Shown here: positions 7,307 through 15,445 of the stretch, in pieces
How the letters are laid out: each line of letters starts with the position of its first letter
Position numbering within the stretch: the first letter of the stretch is position 1
Source of the DNA: Martelella mediterranea DSM 17316
GTDB lineage: Bacteria > Pseudomonadota > Alphaproteobacteria > Rhizobiales > Rhizobiaceae
Direction: 5' to 3'
DNA length: 64,000 bases
NCBI RefSeq assembly: GCF_002043005.1
Contig: NZ_CP020330.1
Span: forward strand, 1,754,001-1,818,000
Notes under the pieces: model-generated
Database searches by the model: none
What the model saw: the letters and a program-made list of their open reading frames with translations, nothing else
What the model was told of the DNA's origin: nothing
Translations under genes and position numbers: made by a program

Positions 7307-7921
7307 TTACGCCAGCCGTTTCAGGAAGAGGATATTGTCAGCCACCGTGGCGCTCTGTCCCTCCGGCCCGGAGGCGATGCGGGCTATGGGGCAGAGACAG
7401 CGATGTGCCCATGCCTCCGGGTCGAGCTGCATCGAGGCGAGCGTATCTTCGGCGGTGGGAAAGCGGGTGTTTTCAGGCGACCATGACCAGGGCGCCCGCG
7501 AGGCATGCTCGACGATCAGAAGATGACCGCCCGGGGCCACTGCCGCGGCGGCCCGGGCCAGCACTTCGCCACGCGGCCAGTCCTGCGGCGAATGCAGGAA
7601 GCTGGCGGTAACCAGATCAAAGCGCCCCTCCAGAAAGGACAGGGCAAGATCGCGCGCCTCGAATCTGATGCGGTCCGCAACGCCGGCGGCTTCAGCGTTT
7701 CGGGCAGCGATGCCGAGCGCCACGGAAGAGACGTCGATTGCCGTAACGTCCCAACCCTGCCGGGCCAGCCAGACGGCATCGTCGCCCCTGGCGCAACCAA
7801 GTTCCAGCGCCGTGCCGGGGCGAAGCGGCCCCGCGAACTGGGACAGGGCCAAACCGGGCTTGCCCGACGAGGTCTGCGGACCCTTGGCATATATATCGTT
7901 CCAGATGGTTTCGGTCTGCAT
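7307..7921 (-). CDS. Class I SAM-dependent methyltransferase (TehB-like)
   Basis: 204 residues with the Rossmann-fold motifs of small-molecule methyltransferases: motif I LELGCARGDDAVWLA, the acidic end of strand 2 (VTAIDVS), motif II/III FDLVTASFLHSPQDWPRG, and post-motif PGGHLLIVEHAS. The opening WNDIYAKGPQTSSGKPGLAL is typical of TehB/thiopurine-methyltransferase relatives that modify toxic oxyanions or thiols. It lies 12 bases downstream of a thioredoxin-reductase-like gene on the same strand and is likely cotranscribed with it. The substrate is unknown. Confidence 0.87.
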   Translation of the reverse strand: MQTETIWNDIYAKGPQTSSGKPGLALSQFAGPLRPGTALELGCARGDDAVWLARQGWDVTAIDVSSVALGIAARNAEAAGVADRIRFEARDLALSFLEGRFDLVTASFLHSPQDWPRGEVLARAAAAVAPGGHLLIVEHASRAPWSWSPENTRFPTAEDTLASMQLDPEAWAHRCLCPIARIASGPEGQSATVADNILFLKRLA

Positions 7922-7933
7922 CTTTGGTCTCCT

Positions 7934-8851
7934 TCAGGCCGTTTCGGCGAGATCGGGATCGAAGATCAGCGAGCGATGGGCAGCGCCTCCGGCCATGACC
8001 CCGGCCGCTGCCGCCAGCGTTGCGTTCGGCATCGGACTGGCCAGATCGCCGGCGGCAAAGACGCCGGCAACCGTCGTCGCCTGCATCTGGTCGACGGCAA
8101 CATAGGGCCCGGTCGGCCCCTCCCGCATTTCGCAGCCCAGCTGCGCCGCGATATCGCTGGAAGGCGCGGTAACAGGCGCGAGAAACAGACCCGCGAGCGC
8201 GACCATGCGGCCGTCTTCAAGCCGCACCGCTTCAAGCGTCGAACCGGACCCGATCAGCTCCGCCACGGGCGTGTCCTCGATCCGCACGGCGCGGCTCTTC
8301 AGCGCTTGCATCTGATCCGGCGAGAGCTGCAGCAAGCCTTGCATAAACAGTGTCGTCGGCCCCCAGTCGGGCAGCAGCATCGCCTGATGCAGGGCCATCT
8401 CATTGCGCGCCAGCACGCCGACGGGCTGCCGGTCGAGTTCATAGCCATGGCAATAGGGGCAATGCAGCACGCTCGCGCCCCAGCGCTCGGCAAGGCCGGG
8501 CAGATCCGGCAGGCTGTCGCGCACGCCATAGGCAAGGACGATCCGCCGCGCGGTCACGTTGCTGCCGTCGGCCAGAGAAACACGGAAACCATTGCCTTCA
8601 CGCCTTGCTGAAACGGCTGCTTCATCGTGAAAGCGAATGGTCGGATAGGCGCTCAGCTCTTCGCGCAACCGTGTCGTGATATCGGCCGGGCTTCGCCCGT
8701 CCTGTCCCGGAAACCCGTGTGATGCTTCAGCAAAGCGGTTTCTGGGTATGCCGGTATCCAGCACCAGCACCGCCTTTCGCGCCCGCGCCAGCTGCATGGC
8801 CGCCGACAGTCCGGCAAAGCTGCCGCCGATAATGAGGACATCATGATCCAT
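7934..8851 (-). CDS. FAD/NAD(P)-dependent thioredoxin-reductase-like oxidoreductase
   Basis: 305 residues: N-terminal FAD-binding VLIIGGSFAGLSAAMQLARA, a CPYCHGYE pair (Cys131 and Cys134) at the position of the redox-active cysteines of thioredoxin reductase, and a C-terminal GVFAAGDLASPMPNATLAAAAG FAD site. The NAD(P)-binding domain lacks a clear GxGxxG and reads VGVLARNEMALHQAML. This subclass of small pyridine nucleotide disulphide oxidoreductases is usually found next to an Rrf2 or ArsR regulator and a methyltransferase. A role in thiol or oxidative-stress chemistry is inferred. Confidence 0.88.
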   Translation of the reverse strand: MDHDVLIIGGSFAGLSAAMQLARARKAVLVLDTGIPRNRFAEASHGFPGQDGRSPADITTRLREELSAYPTIRFHDEAAVSARREGNGFRVSLADGSNVTARRIVLAYGVRDSLPDLPGLAERWGASVLHCPYCHGYELDRQPVGVLARNEMALHQAMLLPDWGPTTLFMQGLLQLSPDQMQALKSRAVRIEDTPVAELIGSGSTLEAVRLEDGRMVALAGLFLAPVTAPSSDIAAQLGCEMREGPTGPYVAVDQMQATTVAGVFAAGDLASPMPNATLAAAAGVMAGGAAHRSLIFDPDLAETA

Positions 8852-8869
8852 AGCCTGATCCTGTGTTTA

Positions 8870-8904
8870 TGATTTAATGTATTTTTATGAGTTACATGAA
8901 ATCA
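8870..8904. promoter_or_regulatory. Inverted-repeat operator between FAD-reductase and Rrf2 genes
   Basis: TGATTTAATGTA (8870-8881) and TACATGAAATCA (8893-8904) form an inverted repeat with 11 of 12 positions paired across an 11-base spacer. It lies 18 bases in front of the reductase start in the divergent promoter region, where an Rrf2 dimer would be expected to bind. Confidence 0.65.
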
Positions 8905-8985
8905 CAGATGGAGGCAAGACATGAAACTTTCATTGTTGCGTGATCGCTGCTAGACAGAGTTCAGCTGGAAACAAGGAGCCATGTC

Positions 8986-9474
8986 ATGCCGCGCGATCTT
9001 CGCCTGTCCCGTATGCTGCATGTGCTGATCCATCTCGACCGGCATGTCGAGCGCGCGACGTCGGATCAGATCGCCGGGATGATTTCGACCAACCCTGTCG
9101 TGGTGCGGCGGATGATGGCCGGCCTCAGGGACAAGGCGATCCTGATCTCGGAAAAGGGCCACGGCGGCGGCTGGGAACTGGCCCGCCCCTTGAGCGCGAT
9201 ATCGCTGCTTGATGTCTACGAAGCGATCGGCAGCCCACCGCTCTTCAACATCGGCCCCGGCGCGGAACCCGCCGACTGTCTGGTGGAAAAGGCCGTCGAC
9301 GCCCGGCTCGACCTTGCGATGAAGGAGGCCGAACGCAAATTGCTGCAGCAATTCTCGGAGATCTCGGTGGAAGACCTGGCGCAGGATTTCGAGCAGCGCT
9401 TCGCCGCGCTTCAGGTCGAGGCGGGCGAAGACCGCGCCAATGCAGCCTCGAAGCACTTCGGCACCGATGGATAA
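8986..9474 (+). CDS. Rrf2-family transcriptional regulator
   Basis: 162 residues. The N-terminus RLSRMLHVLIHLDRH, TSDQIAGMISTNPVVVRRMMAGL (helix-turn-helix) and GHGGGWELARPLSAISLLDVYEAIG follow the Rrf2 pattern. A single cysteine (DCLVEK, near residue 102) is present instead of the three that bind an Fe-S cluster in IscR/NsrR, so any sensing is likely through one thiol or a different ligand. AAGGAG at 8973-8978 is well placed for the ATG at 8986 rather than the one at 8981. It is divergent from the reductase/methyltransferase pair and probably represses it. Confidence 0.9.
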   Translation: MPRDLRLSRMLHVLIHLDRHVERATSDQIAGMISTNPVVVRRMMAGLRDKAILISEKGHGGGWELARPLSAISLLDVYEAIGSPPLFNIGPGAEPADCLVEKAVDARLDLAMKEAERKLLQQFSEISVEDLAQDFEQRFAALQVEAGEDRANAASKHFGTDG

Positions 9475-9528
9475 TCAGCGGCATGGCGTCCTGAACGCCA
9501 TGCCGCATCGATATCTGCTGTCGGGTCG

Positions 9529-11421
9529 TCAGCCAACGAGGCCGTTGTCGTCGCGCTTGATCGCCATGATCGACGAGCGCGGCAGGCCTTCTTCCGCCGG
9601 CCAGGAGCCGCCCGGATGCTGGACGCCGACGAACATGGTGCGCCGGTCGGCGGACCAGCACAGGCCGGTGATTTCGCCGCCGCGCGGGCCTGTCAGGAAG
9701 CGGACGATCTCGCCCGTTGCCGGATCGCCTGCGAGCTGCTGGTTGTTGCCCATGCCGGCAAAATCGCCCTCATTGCTGTCCTCGCCGTCGGTCTGGATCC
9801 AGACGAGACCGCTCGAATCGAAGGCCATGCCGTCGGGCGAGTTGAACAGGTTGCCGCTGTTGATGTTGGACGAACCGGCATAGGCGTCCGAATGGACCTC
9901 CAGATTGCCGGCCATGACGAACAGGTCCCAGCGGAACGTGTCGGAGGCGTGGTCGTCGCCATCGGGGTACCAGCGCACGATCTGGCCGTATTCATTGGCC
10001 TCGCGCGGGTTGGGCCCGCCGACCGGGGTGGCGTCGCCGCCGGCATTGGCCTTGACGCCGCGGTTCTTGTTGTTGGTGAGACAGCAATAGGCCTCGACGG
10101 CGTAGGGATTGACGGCGACCCATTCGGGGCGGTCCATCGTCGTGGCGCCGACCTTTGACCCGGCCATGCGGGCGAAGATCAGGATGTCGGCTTCGTCCAT
10201 ACCGGTGGTTTCCGGCGTCAGCGCCAGCCATTCGCCGGTCTGGTCGTCGTTGAATTTGGCGACATAAAGCGTGCCGTCATCGAGCAGACCATCGGTATCG
10301 CCGCCGGCGACATAGGGATTGGTCGAGACGAAGCGGTACAGGAACTCGCCGCGCTCGTCATCGCCGAGATAGACCACGACGCGGCCATCCGGGGCGAGCG
10401 TCACTTCGGCGTTTTCATGCTTGAAACGGCCGAGCCCGGTGCGCTTGACCGGCGTGCTGTCGGGATCGGTCGGATCGATCTCGACCACCCAGCCGAAGCG
10501 GTGCGGCTCGTTGGGGTTTTTCGACGTATCGAAGCGCGGATCGAACTTTTCGTAGCCGTACTGGCTTTCGGCGGCCATGCCATAGCGCTTGTAGCCGGCG
10601 GCGACCTCATCGCTGTAGCTCGTCTCTTCGGTGGCGCCGAAATAGCCGTTGAAGTTTTCCTCACAGGTCAGATAGGTGCCCCACGGCGTCTTGCCGGCGC
10701 CGCAATTGCCCATGGTGCCGAGCACGGCGCGGCCATCCGGGTCCGCTTCGGTCTGCAGCAGGGGGTGGCCGGCGGCCGGACCCGAAATCGCCATCGGCGC
10801 ATTGTGGTGCAGGCGGCGGTTGAAGGGGCTGGAACGCACCACGGACCAGCCGTCAGCACCTTCCTTGATTTCCACAACGGTCACGCCCTGCAGGTTCTGC
10901 AGCTTCAGCACATCGGCCGCACTCTGCGGCACGCCGTCTTCGGTATGCGGCAGGTTGATGTCGCTGTTCACATATTCGTTGTTGACCGCGAGAATCTGGT
11001 GACCCCCGATCTCGAAGGTTTCCATGCCATCGGTGTTTTCACCGAAGACCTTGTCGGATTCCTCAACGGAGCCGCCGGTCTCGTGGTTGAATTCGGCCAC
11101 GCCGTCATAAAGCGGATCGCCCCAGCTCACCAGGACCCTGGCATTGTAGTTCTCCGGCACATGGAAGGCGTAATCGGTCTGGGCCGCGATCGGCGTGAAC
11201 GGGAAGCGCGATTGCGGCGTTGCCGCTTCAGCCGTGCCGCTCGGCATCAGCCCCGCGCTCATGGCAACGGCGCCCGAGCCGAAAGCGACGACGCCGCCGA
11301 GAAATCCGCGCCGCGAGATCGCGCGTTCGACAACGCGGTCGAAATCGTTTTCTTCGGGCCGGGGAAAGTTGAGTTCGTCCCACGCGTCGGCGGGCATCTT
11401 GATTGGCGGTACCTTGGTCAT
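9529..11421 (-). CDS. phoX: PhoX-family alkaline phosphatase (Tat-exported)
   Basis: 630 residues from ATG 11421 (MTKVPPIKMP), with GAGGGA upstream. A twin-arginine signal (ISRRGFLGGVVAFGSGAV, near residue 35) precedes the mature enzyme. TMGNCGAGKTPWGTYLTCEEN contains the cysteine and glutamates that bind the Fe/Ca cluster of PhoX, and later segments such as DRPEWVAVNP and FNSPDGMAFD match the family beta-propeller. PhoX hydrolyses phosphomonoesters in the periplasm during phosphate starvation. A possible Pho box lies at 11488-11505. The gene stands alone in its transcription unit. Confidence 0.93.
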   Translation of the reverse strand: MTKVPPIKMPADAWDELNFPRPEENDFDRVVERAISRRGFLGGVVAFGSGAVAMSAGLMPSGTAEAATPQSRFPFTPIAAQTDYAFHVPENYNARVLVSWGDPLYDGVAEFNHETGGSVEESDKVFGENTDGMETFEIGGHQILAVNNEYVNSDINLPHTEDGVPQSAADVLKLQNLQGVTVVEIKEGADGWSVVRSSPFNRRLHHNAPMAISGPAAGHPLLQTEADPDGRAVLGTMGNCGAGKTPWGTYLTCEENFNGYFGATEETSYSDEVAAGYKRYGMAAESQYGYEKFDPRFDTSKNPNEPHRFGWVVEIDPTDPDSTPVKRTGLGRFKHENAEVTLAPDGRVVVYLGDDERGEFLYRFVSTNPYVAGGDTDGLLDDGTLYVAKFNDDQTGEWLALTPETTGMDEADILIFARMAGSKVGATTMDRPEWVAVNPYAVEAYCCLTNNKNRGVKANAGGDATPVGGPNPREANEYGQIVRWYPDGDDHASDTFRWDLFVMAGNLEVHSDAYAGSSNINSGNLFNSPDGMAFDSSGLVWIQTDGEDSNEGDFAGMGNNQQLAGDPATGEIVRFLTGPRGGEITGLCWSADRRTMFVGVQHPGGSWPAEEGLPRSSIMAIKRDDNGLVG

Positions 11422-11833
11422 GGTTGTCCCTCGTGATTTAATACCATTACGAGGGGACCGTATCTGGCTTTCTTGACGGTGGAATGAATGTCCCGTCGAT
11501 GACAGCCTCAAAAAGGCAACCGCCATTCCCACAGGAATCGCCGCGGTTCAACTGATGGCGGCAAAGCTCCCGACATCGCGCGCGCATCACCCGAAGGAGG
11601 CCGAAAGCGCCGCCCCGATGGCGCGATACCTCACCTGACTCGAATAGGAAGCGGGGTCATGCCGATGGCCGATTGGCGATCCCATGTCGCCGGATTTCCG
11701 GCTTTGCTGCGCGCCGACCGAGCCTAGGCAACCCTGTTGCGTAAACCTGCCCGAAAAAGGCCTATCAGGCCGCCTCTCATCCCCCGCCTGCCAAAGGCGA
11801 ACAGAAACGGCCCGCTGCCCTGCTCTGGGAATT
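11422..11833. other. Gap upstream of phoX and downstream of the YkuD_2 gene
   Basis: About 410 bases. The first part is the phoX leader and the candidate Pho box. The remainder (11530-11830) shows no reading frame with a recognisable protein pattern. I see no further gene. Confidence 0.5.
11488..11505 (-). promoter_or_regulatory. Candidate Pho box of phoX
   Basis: On the minus strand CTGTCAT is followed, 11 bases start to start, by GGGACAT. The first half is the perfect PhoB half-site; the second matches in 4 of 7 positions. The 11-bp direct-repeat spacing is that of PhoB sites, and PhoX is a classic PhoB-controlled enzyme. It lies about 67 bases upstream of the start codon. Confidence 0.5.
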
Positions 11834-12829
11834 TCAGGGATCGTTGCAGATCGGCAGCGGCTTTGGAACCGCAGGCGGGTGCGCCGCATCATAGCGGGCG
11901 ATGACCGGTTCGAGGCTTTCCCTCGGCCAGAACTTCGGCGTACCGATTTCATTCAGGCACATATCGTTCCAGTAAAGGCCGTTTTGCGACGCCGACCCTC
12001 CTGCCGCGACCATGCGGGCAACGGCATCGATGTCACGCGATTCGGGATAGATGTAGACGGTCGTGCGATTGCCGGAAACCATCGGCATGAGCTGGCGGGC
12101 ATCGGCCAGAGGCCAGGTCGTGCAGCCATTGCTTCGGCCGCCGGTGTAGTCGATGAGCGTCCCGACCGGGACATAGCCGCCCTTGTCGGCATAAGGGCTC
12201 GATGGATCCTTGCGGCGGCACGTGGCCCTGAGCAGCATGCCGGCATGTCCGCCAATCTCGCGTTTCCGGGCGTTCGCCGTCTCCCCCTCGCCATCAAACT
12301 GAACAAATGATCGCGTAAAAGGCGTGTAATTCCGGGCCGACGAGCGGTAATAACCCTTGAATGACGTGATGATTTCGCTGGTAAGGTACCCGCCGCCGGT
12401 GGTCAGACTCGACTCCAGTGCATTGCCGAAATTCTTGGCACAGCGCCGTTCGTTCTTGAAATCCGCAACGCCCGGCAGCGTCCGGCCACCGCCGTGGCCC
12501 GCCGGCATCGCCGCAAAGGAGCGGCTTGCCTCGCAGATCATGTAAAACCGCTTTCCCGGTTTACCGCTGGGCAGATTGTTGGGTCGCGTCGGATCCATGG
12601 CGAAGTAACAGGGATTTCTGACCGCGCCGGCATCACGTTTCTCCATGTAGAGGGCACGGGCGCGCAACAGAACCGGAGGCGCGATCTGGCCTTCCTTCAT
12701 ACCGACATGCGGCTTGAGCCATTCAGGGATTGTGTCCGTTTGCGCCGCGGCAAGAGCAGGCCACGGGAACGTGAAGACCAGCAGGATGACAAGGCCCGCC
12801 GCGCGCAGAATATTCACATGCCGCCTCAT
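11834..12829 (-). CDS. Exported L,D-transpeptidase-like protein (YkuD_2 family)
   Basis: 331 residues with an N-terminal signal peptide (LVILLVFTFPWPALAAAQ). The catalytic-type motif GGRSNGCTTW stands where L,D-transpeptidases carry SHGCxR or, in the YkuD_2 branch, SxGCxxW/F; the cysteine would be the nucleophile. KGYYRSSARNYTPF and the following loop also fit. L,D-transpeptidases cross-link or trim peptidoglycan in the periplasm; the YkuD_2 branch is less well characterised. It is isolated from genes of cell-wall synthesis here. Confidence 0.75.
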   Translation of the reverse strand: MRRHVNILRAAGLVILLVFTFPWPALAAAQTDTIPEWLKPHVGMKEGQIAPPVLLRARALYMEKRDAGAVRNPCYFAMDPTRPNNLPSGKPGKRFYMICEASRSFAAMPAGHGGGRTLPGVADFKNERRCAKNFGNALESSLTTGGGYLTSEIITSFKGYYRSSARNYTPFTRSFVQFDGEGETANARKREIGGHAGMLLRATCRRKDPSSPYADKGGYVPVGTLIDYTGGRSNGCTTWPLADARQLMPMVSGNRTTVYIYPESRDIDAVARMVAAGGSASQNGLYWNDMCLNEIGTPKFWPRESLEPVIARYDAAHPPAVPKPLPICNDP

Positions 12830-13233
12830 TGTCTTCTCATCTCATTATCCCCTGGAATGACCCGCTCCATCCGCCCCATACCGAAGTCAATCATGTAACA
12901 ACTCTACCTCCGCCTACGCGAACCCCGCAATAGCCGGGTGCCGATGACGTGACGAGAATAGGTTGGTTTCCGGCAGCATCGTTGTGTAGGGCGCCTGCTC
13001 AAAGAGACTGGAACAAATCTCTCGCCCGATGCTCTAACTGCCAGTCTCCTGCAAACGGTGACCGGCCGAGTGGAATGGCTGTCACGTTACGCTTTTGCAT
13101 TTTGCACAAAGGGTAACATCAAATACTATCGGCAATCGCGAGAAATGTTTTGCTCCGAAGAAGAACGATATGGAGGACGCTTTGAAATACGGCGGAATCT
13201 GGCAGTGACGAGAAATACGAGAGCGAGCGCGCC
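12830..13233. other. Intergenic region between YkuD_2 gene and LysR regulator
   Basis: About 400 bases between two divergently oriented genes. It should hold both promoters. I see no credible small gene or RNA; the stretch becomes AT-richer at 13080-13180 toward the LysR start. Confidence 0.5.
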
Positions 13234-14154
13234 ATGACCGAAACACTGCGATTATCCGTGCCACTGAACGCCCTGCGCGCTTTCGAAGTAGCCGCGCGCC
13301 ACATGTCGATCAAAGATGCGGCCGAGGAAATCGGCGTGACGCCCTCCGCCGTCAGTCATCAACTCAGGATCCTCGAGGATCTGCTCGGGGTGGAACTGAT
13401 GCGCCGCGTCGGGCCGCGCCTGGAGCTGACGGAGACCGGACGGCAACTGTCTCCGGATCTCACCATCGGCTTCACGCGGATCATCCAGGCCGTCGGGGCG
13501 GTGAAGCAGGAGCGCAAGCTCGGTCCCTTGCGCCTTTCCATGCTGCCGACATTCGCGGTCCATTGGCTGTCGCCGCGGATGGCGTCCTATCCATTTGCGC
13601 GATCCGGTTTCGAACTCTTGATCTCTACGACCCAAACGGCCGTCGATCTCGGCGCCGGCGTCGCGGATGCCTCGGTGCGCCATGGTTCCGGGCAATGGGC
13701 TGGGGTTCTCTCCGAGCGCCTGTTCGATGAAAACGTCACGCTGCTGGGCCGCCCCGCCGACTGGCAAACGCATGACGAAATCGATATTCGCAAGGCCATC
13801 TCGCGGACCAACCTGTTTCTGTCCCAGCACCGGCGCAAGGACTTCGAGCGGTGGAACGAGACGCTGCCGGGCGGCCCGGCCCGACCTGCGGCAATCACAA
13901 TCGTCGACTCTTCGGGCCTCGGCCTCAAGGCCGCGATTGACGGCGCGGGAATAACCTTCGCGGGCATCGAAATTGCCGCCTGCGACATAGCCGCCGAGAG
14001 GCTCTGCCCGATCATGCCGCACCAGGTTCCGGTGAACGCCGGCTATTATCTCTGCTATCCGCCGGCCCTTGAGCGCGACCGCCGCATCAGGAATGTCAGG
14101 ACCTGGATGCTGGCGGAGGCCGCGAAGACAGCTCAGCCCTTGCCCAGCCCCTGA
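13234..14154 (+). CDS. LysR-family transcriptional regulator (GcvA-like)
   Basis: 306 residues. The N-terminal PLNALRAFEVAARHMSIKDAA, EIGVTPSAVSHQLRILEDLLG and ELTETGRQL form the winged helix-turn-helix of the GcvA/AmpR branch of LysR regulators. The C-terminal effector domain contains LSMLPTFAVHWLSPRM and VDLGAGVADASVRHGSGQW, again as in GcvA-like proteins. The likely target is not clear; it converges on the PEBP gene and is divergent from the YkuD_2 gene 400 bases away. Confidence 0.9.
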   Translation: MTETLRLSVPLNALRAFEVAARHMSIKDAAEEIGVTPSAVSHQLRILEDLLGVELMRRVGPRLELTETGRQLSPDLTIGFTRIIQAVGAVKQERKLGPLRLSMLPTFAVHWLSPRMASYPFARSGFELLISTTQTAVDLGAGVADASVRHGSGQWAGVLSERLFDENVTLLGRPADWQTHDEIDIRKAISRTNLFLSQHRRKDFERWNETLPGGPARPAAITIVDSSGLGLKAAIDGAGITFAGIEIAACDIAAERLCPIMPHQVPVNAGYYLCYPPALERDRRIRNVRTWMLAEAAKTAQPLPSP

Positions 14155-14209
14155 CCGAACCGGACGAGCGCGGCGGAGCGGCCTTCCTTGCGGCGTCTTA
14201 GCAGTGCTT

Positions 14210-14779
14210 TCAGCGCCCGAAATACCCCGTGATACTTGCCTTATCGAGCAAATGGCTATTGATCATGAAGCTTGCCATCGCGCCCGAGGACAGGCTGTCC
14301 AGCGGCAGGTTGTCGACGTCGAGCGCGTAGACGGTGATGACGTAGCGATGCGGTTCAGCGCCGACCGGCGGGCAGGGGCCGCCATAACCGGCCATGCCGA
14401 AATCCGTCCTCGTGGCGATCGCCGTTCCCGGCCGCGCCCCTTCGGCCAGACCGGTCGCATCGGCGGGAATGTTGACCAGCACCCAGTGCCACCAGCCGCT
14501 TCCGGTCGGCGCGTCGGGATCGAACATGGTCACGGCAAAGCTCTTCGTCGCCTCCGGCGCGTCCCTCCAGTCGAGGGCGGGCGAGACGTTCTGGCCAAGG
14601 CATCCCAGTCCGCGCAATGCATGACGGTCCGGAATCCTGCCGCCATCATCAAAGGATGGACTGGTCAGCTCCATCGCAAGCGCTGATGTGGGCAGCAGGG
14701 CAGCGAAGGCGAGAAGCGTCAGCGCCCGGCAAGCAGGGTTGGAGGCAAGCGCATGTCCCTTGTTTGGTCGCAGCTTCAT
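14210..14779 (-). CDS. Exported YbhB/YbcL (PEBP, Raf-kinase-inhibitor-like) protein
   Basis: 189 residues with a signal peptide (LTLLAFAALLPTSALAMELT). The phosphatidylethanolamine-binding-protein signatures are clear: FDPDAPTGSGWWHWVLVNIP, then GMAGYGGPCPPVGAEPHRYVITVYALD. These small beta-fold proteins bind anionic ligands in a shallow pocket; the bacterial role is poorly known. The start overlaps the stop of the cupin gene by 4 bases, so the two form a coupled operon. Confidence 0.9.
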   Translation of the reverse strand: MKLRPNKGHALASNPACRALTLLAFAALLPTSALAMELTSPSFDDGGRIPDRHALRGLGCLGQNVSPALDWRDAPEATKSFAVTMFDPDAPTGSGWWHWVLVNIPADATGLAEGARPGTAIATRTDFGMAGYGGPCPPVGAEPHRYVITVYALDVDNLPLDSLSSGAMASFMINSHLLDKASITGYFGR

Positions 14780-15270
14780 TCTTCCCCCTCCCAGTAGCCG
14801 ATTGCGGCATTTTTCCTCACGGTCAGTTCCAGGCGTCGGGCCGCTTTCTCACCACCCGGTGCGGAGCCAGCAAAAACCGCCACCTTGCCGCTATCGGGAT
14901 ATTCCAGGACGTCGGGCTCATTCATCGTGCTGATCGCCAGATAGCAAAGCGGTTCGGAGCCTCCCGCCCGCAATTGATGCGCTGTTTCAACGCCGCCGGC
15001 GGGGCAAACGACGACATCACCAGCGCTCACCCCATGTTCTTCCTCGCCATATCGCAACACACCGGTCCCCGCCAGAATGACAAAGAGCTCGTCATTTGCG
15101 TGGTGGCAATGAAAGGGCCAGGCCTTCTTGCCCGGAGAAATCTCGACATAGCGAGCGCCGAGATGTTTCGCGCCGAGCGGGCCCGCCACAGCCGCCAGCC
15201 GGGCTTCATAGGCCTCGCCATGGGATTGTGTCTGGAGCGCCAGCGCCCGAAGGGTTACGAGTGGAAGCAT
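14776..15270 (-). CDS. Cupin-domain protein
   Basis: 164 residues. The double-stranded beta-helix cupin motifs are PFHCHHANDELFVILAGTGVLRYGEEEH and VSAGDVVVCPAGGVETAHQL, giving the metal-binding His-His-Glu set from motif 1 and a final His from motif 2. Similar small cupins act as isomerases, dioxygenases or sugar-binding proteins, and the sequence does not decide which. Coupled by ATGA to the PEBP gene downstream. Confidence 0.85.
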   Translation of the reverse strand: MLPLVTLRALALQTQSHGEAYEARLAAVAGPLGAKHLGARYVEISPGKKAWPFHCHHANDELFVILAGTGVLRYGEEEHGVSAGDVVVCPAGGVETAHQLRAGGSEPLCYLAISTMNEPDVLEYPDSGKVAVFAGSAPGGEKAARRLELTVRKNAAIGYWEGEE

Positions 15271-15445
15271 TGCTATGGCCTGACTGGTTTCGATCTTTCA
15301 GCGAAAAGGCCAGCAAACGTAGACGAGCACAAATGAGCGCTTCTCATGCCATGTGGAGGGATGCTCATTCGACATGCCTGATCATCGCCGGGCTGTGACA
15401 GCGCGTTGTCGATCCCTCCTCACCGAGGCATGCCTGGCTCGCGTT

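Noticed and set aside
9616..11436. Plus-strand frames across phoX
   Set aside because: Shadow frames; the minus strand encodes a full-length PhoX with signal peptide and metal-site motifs.
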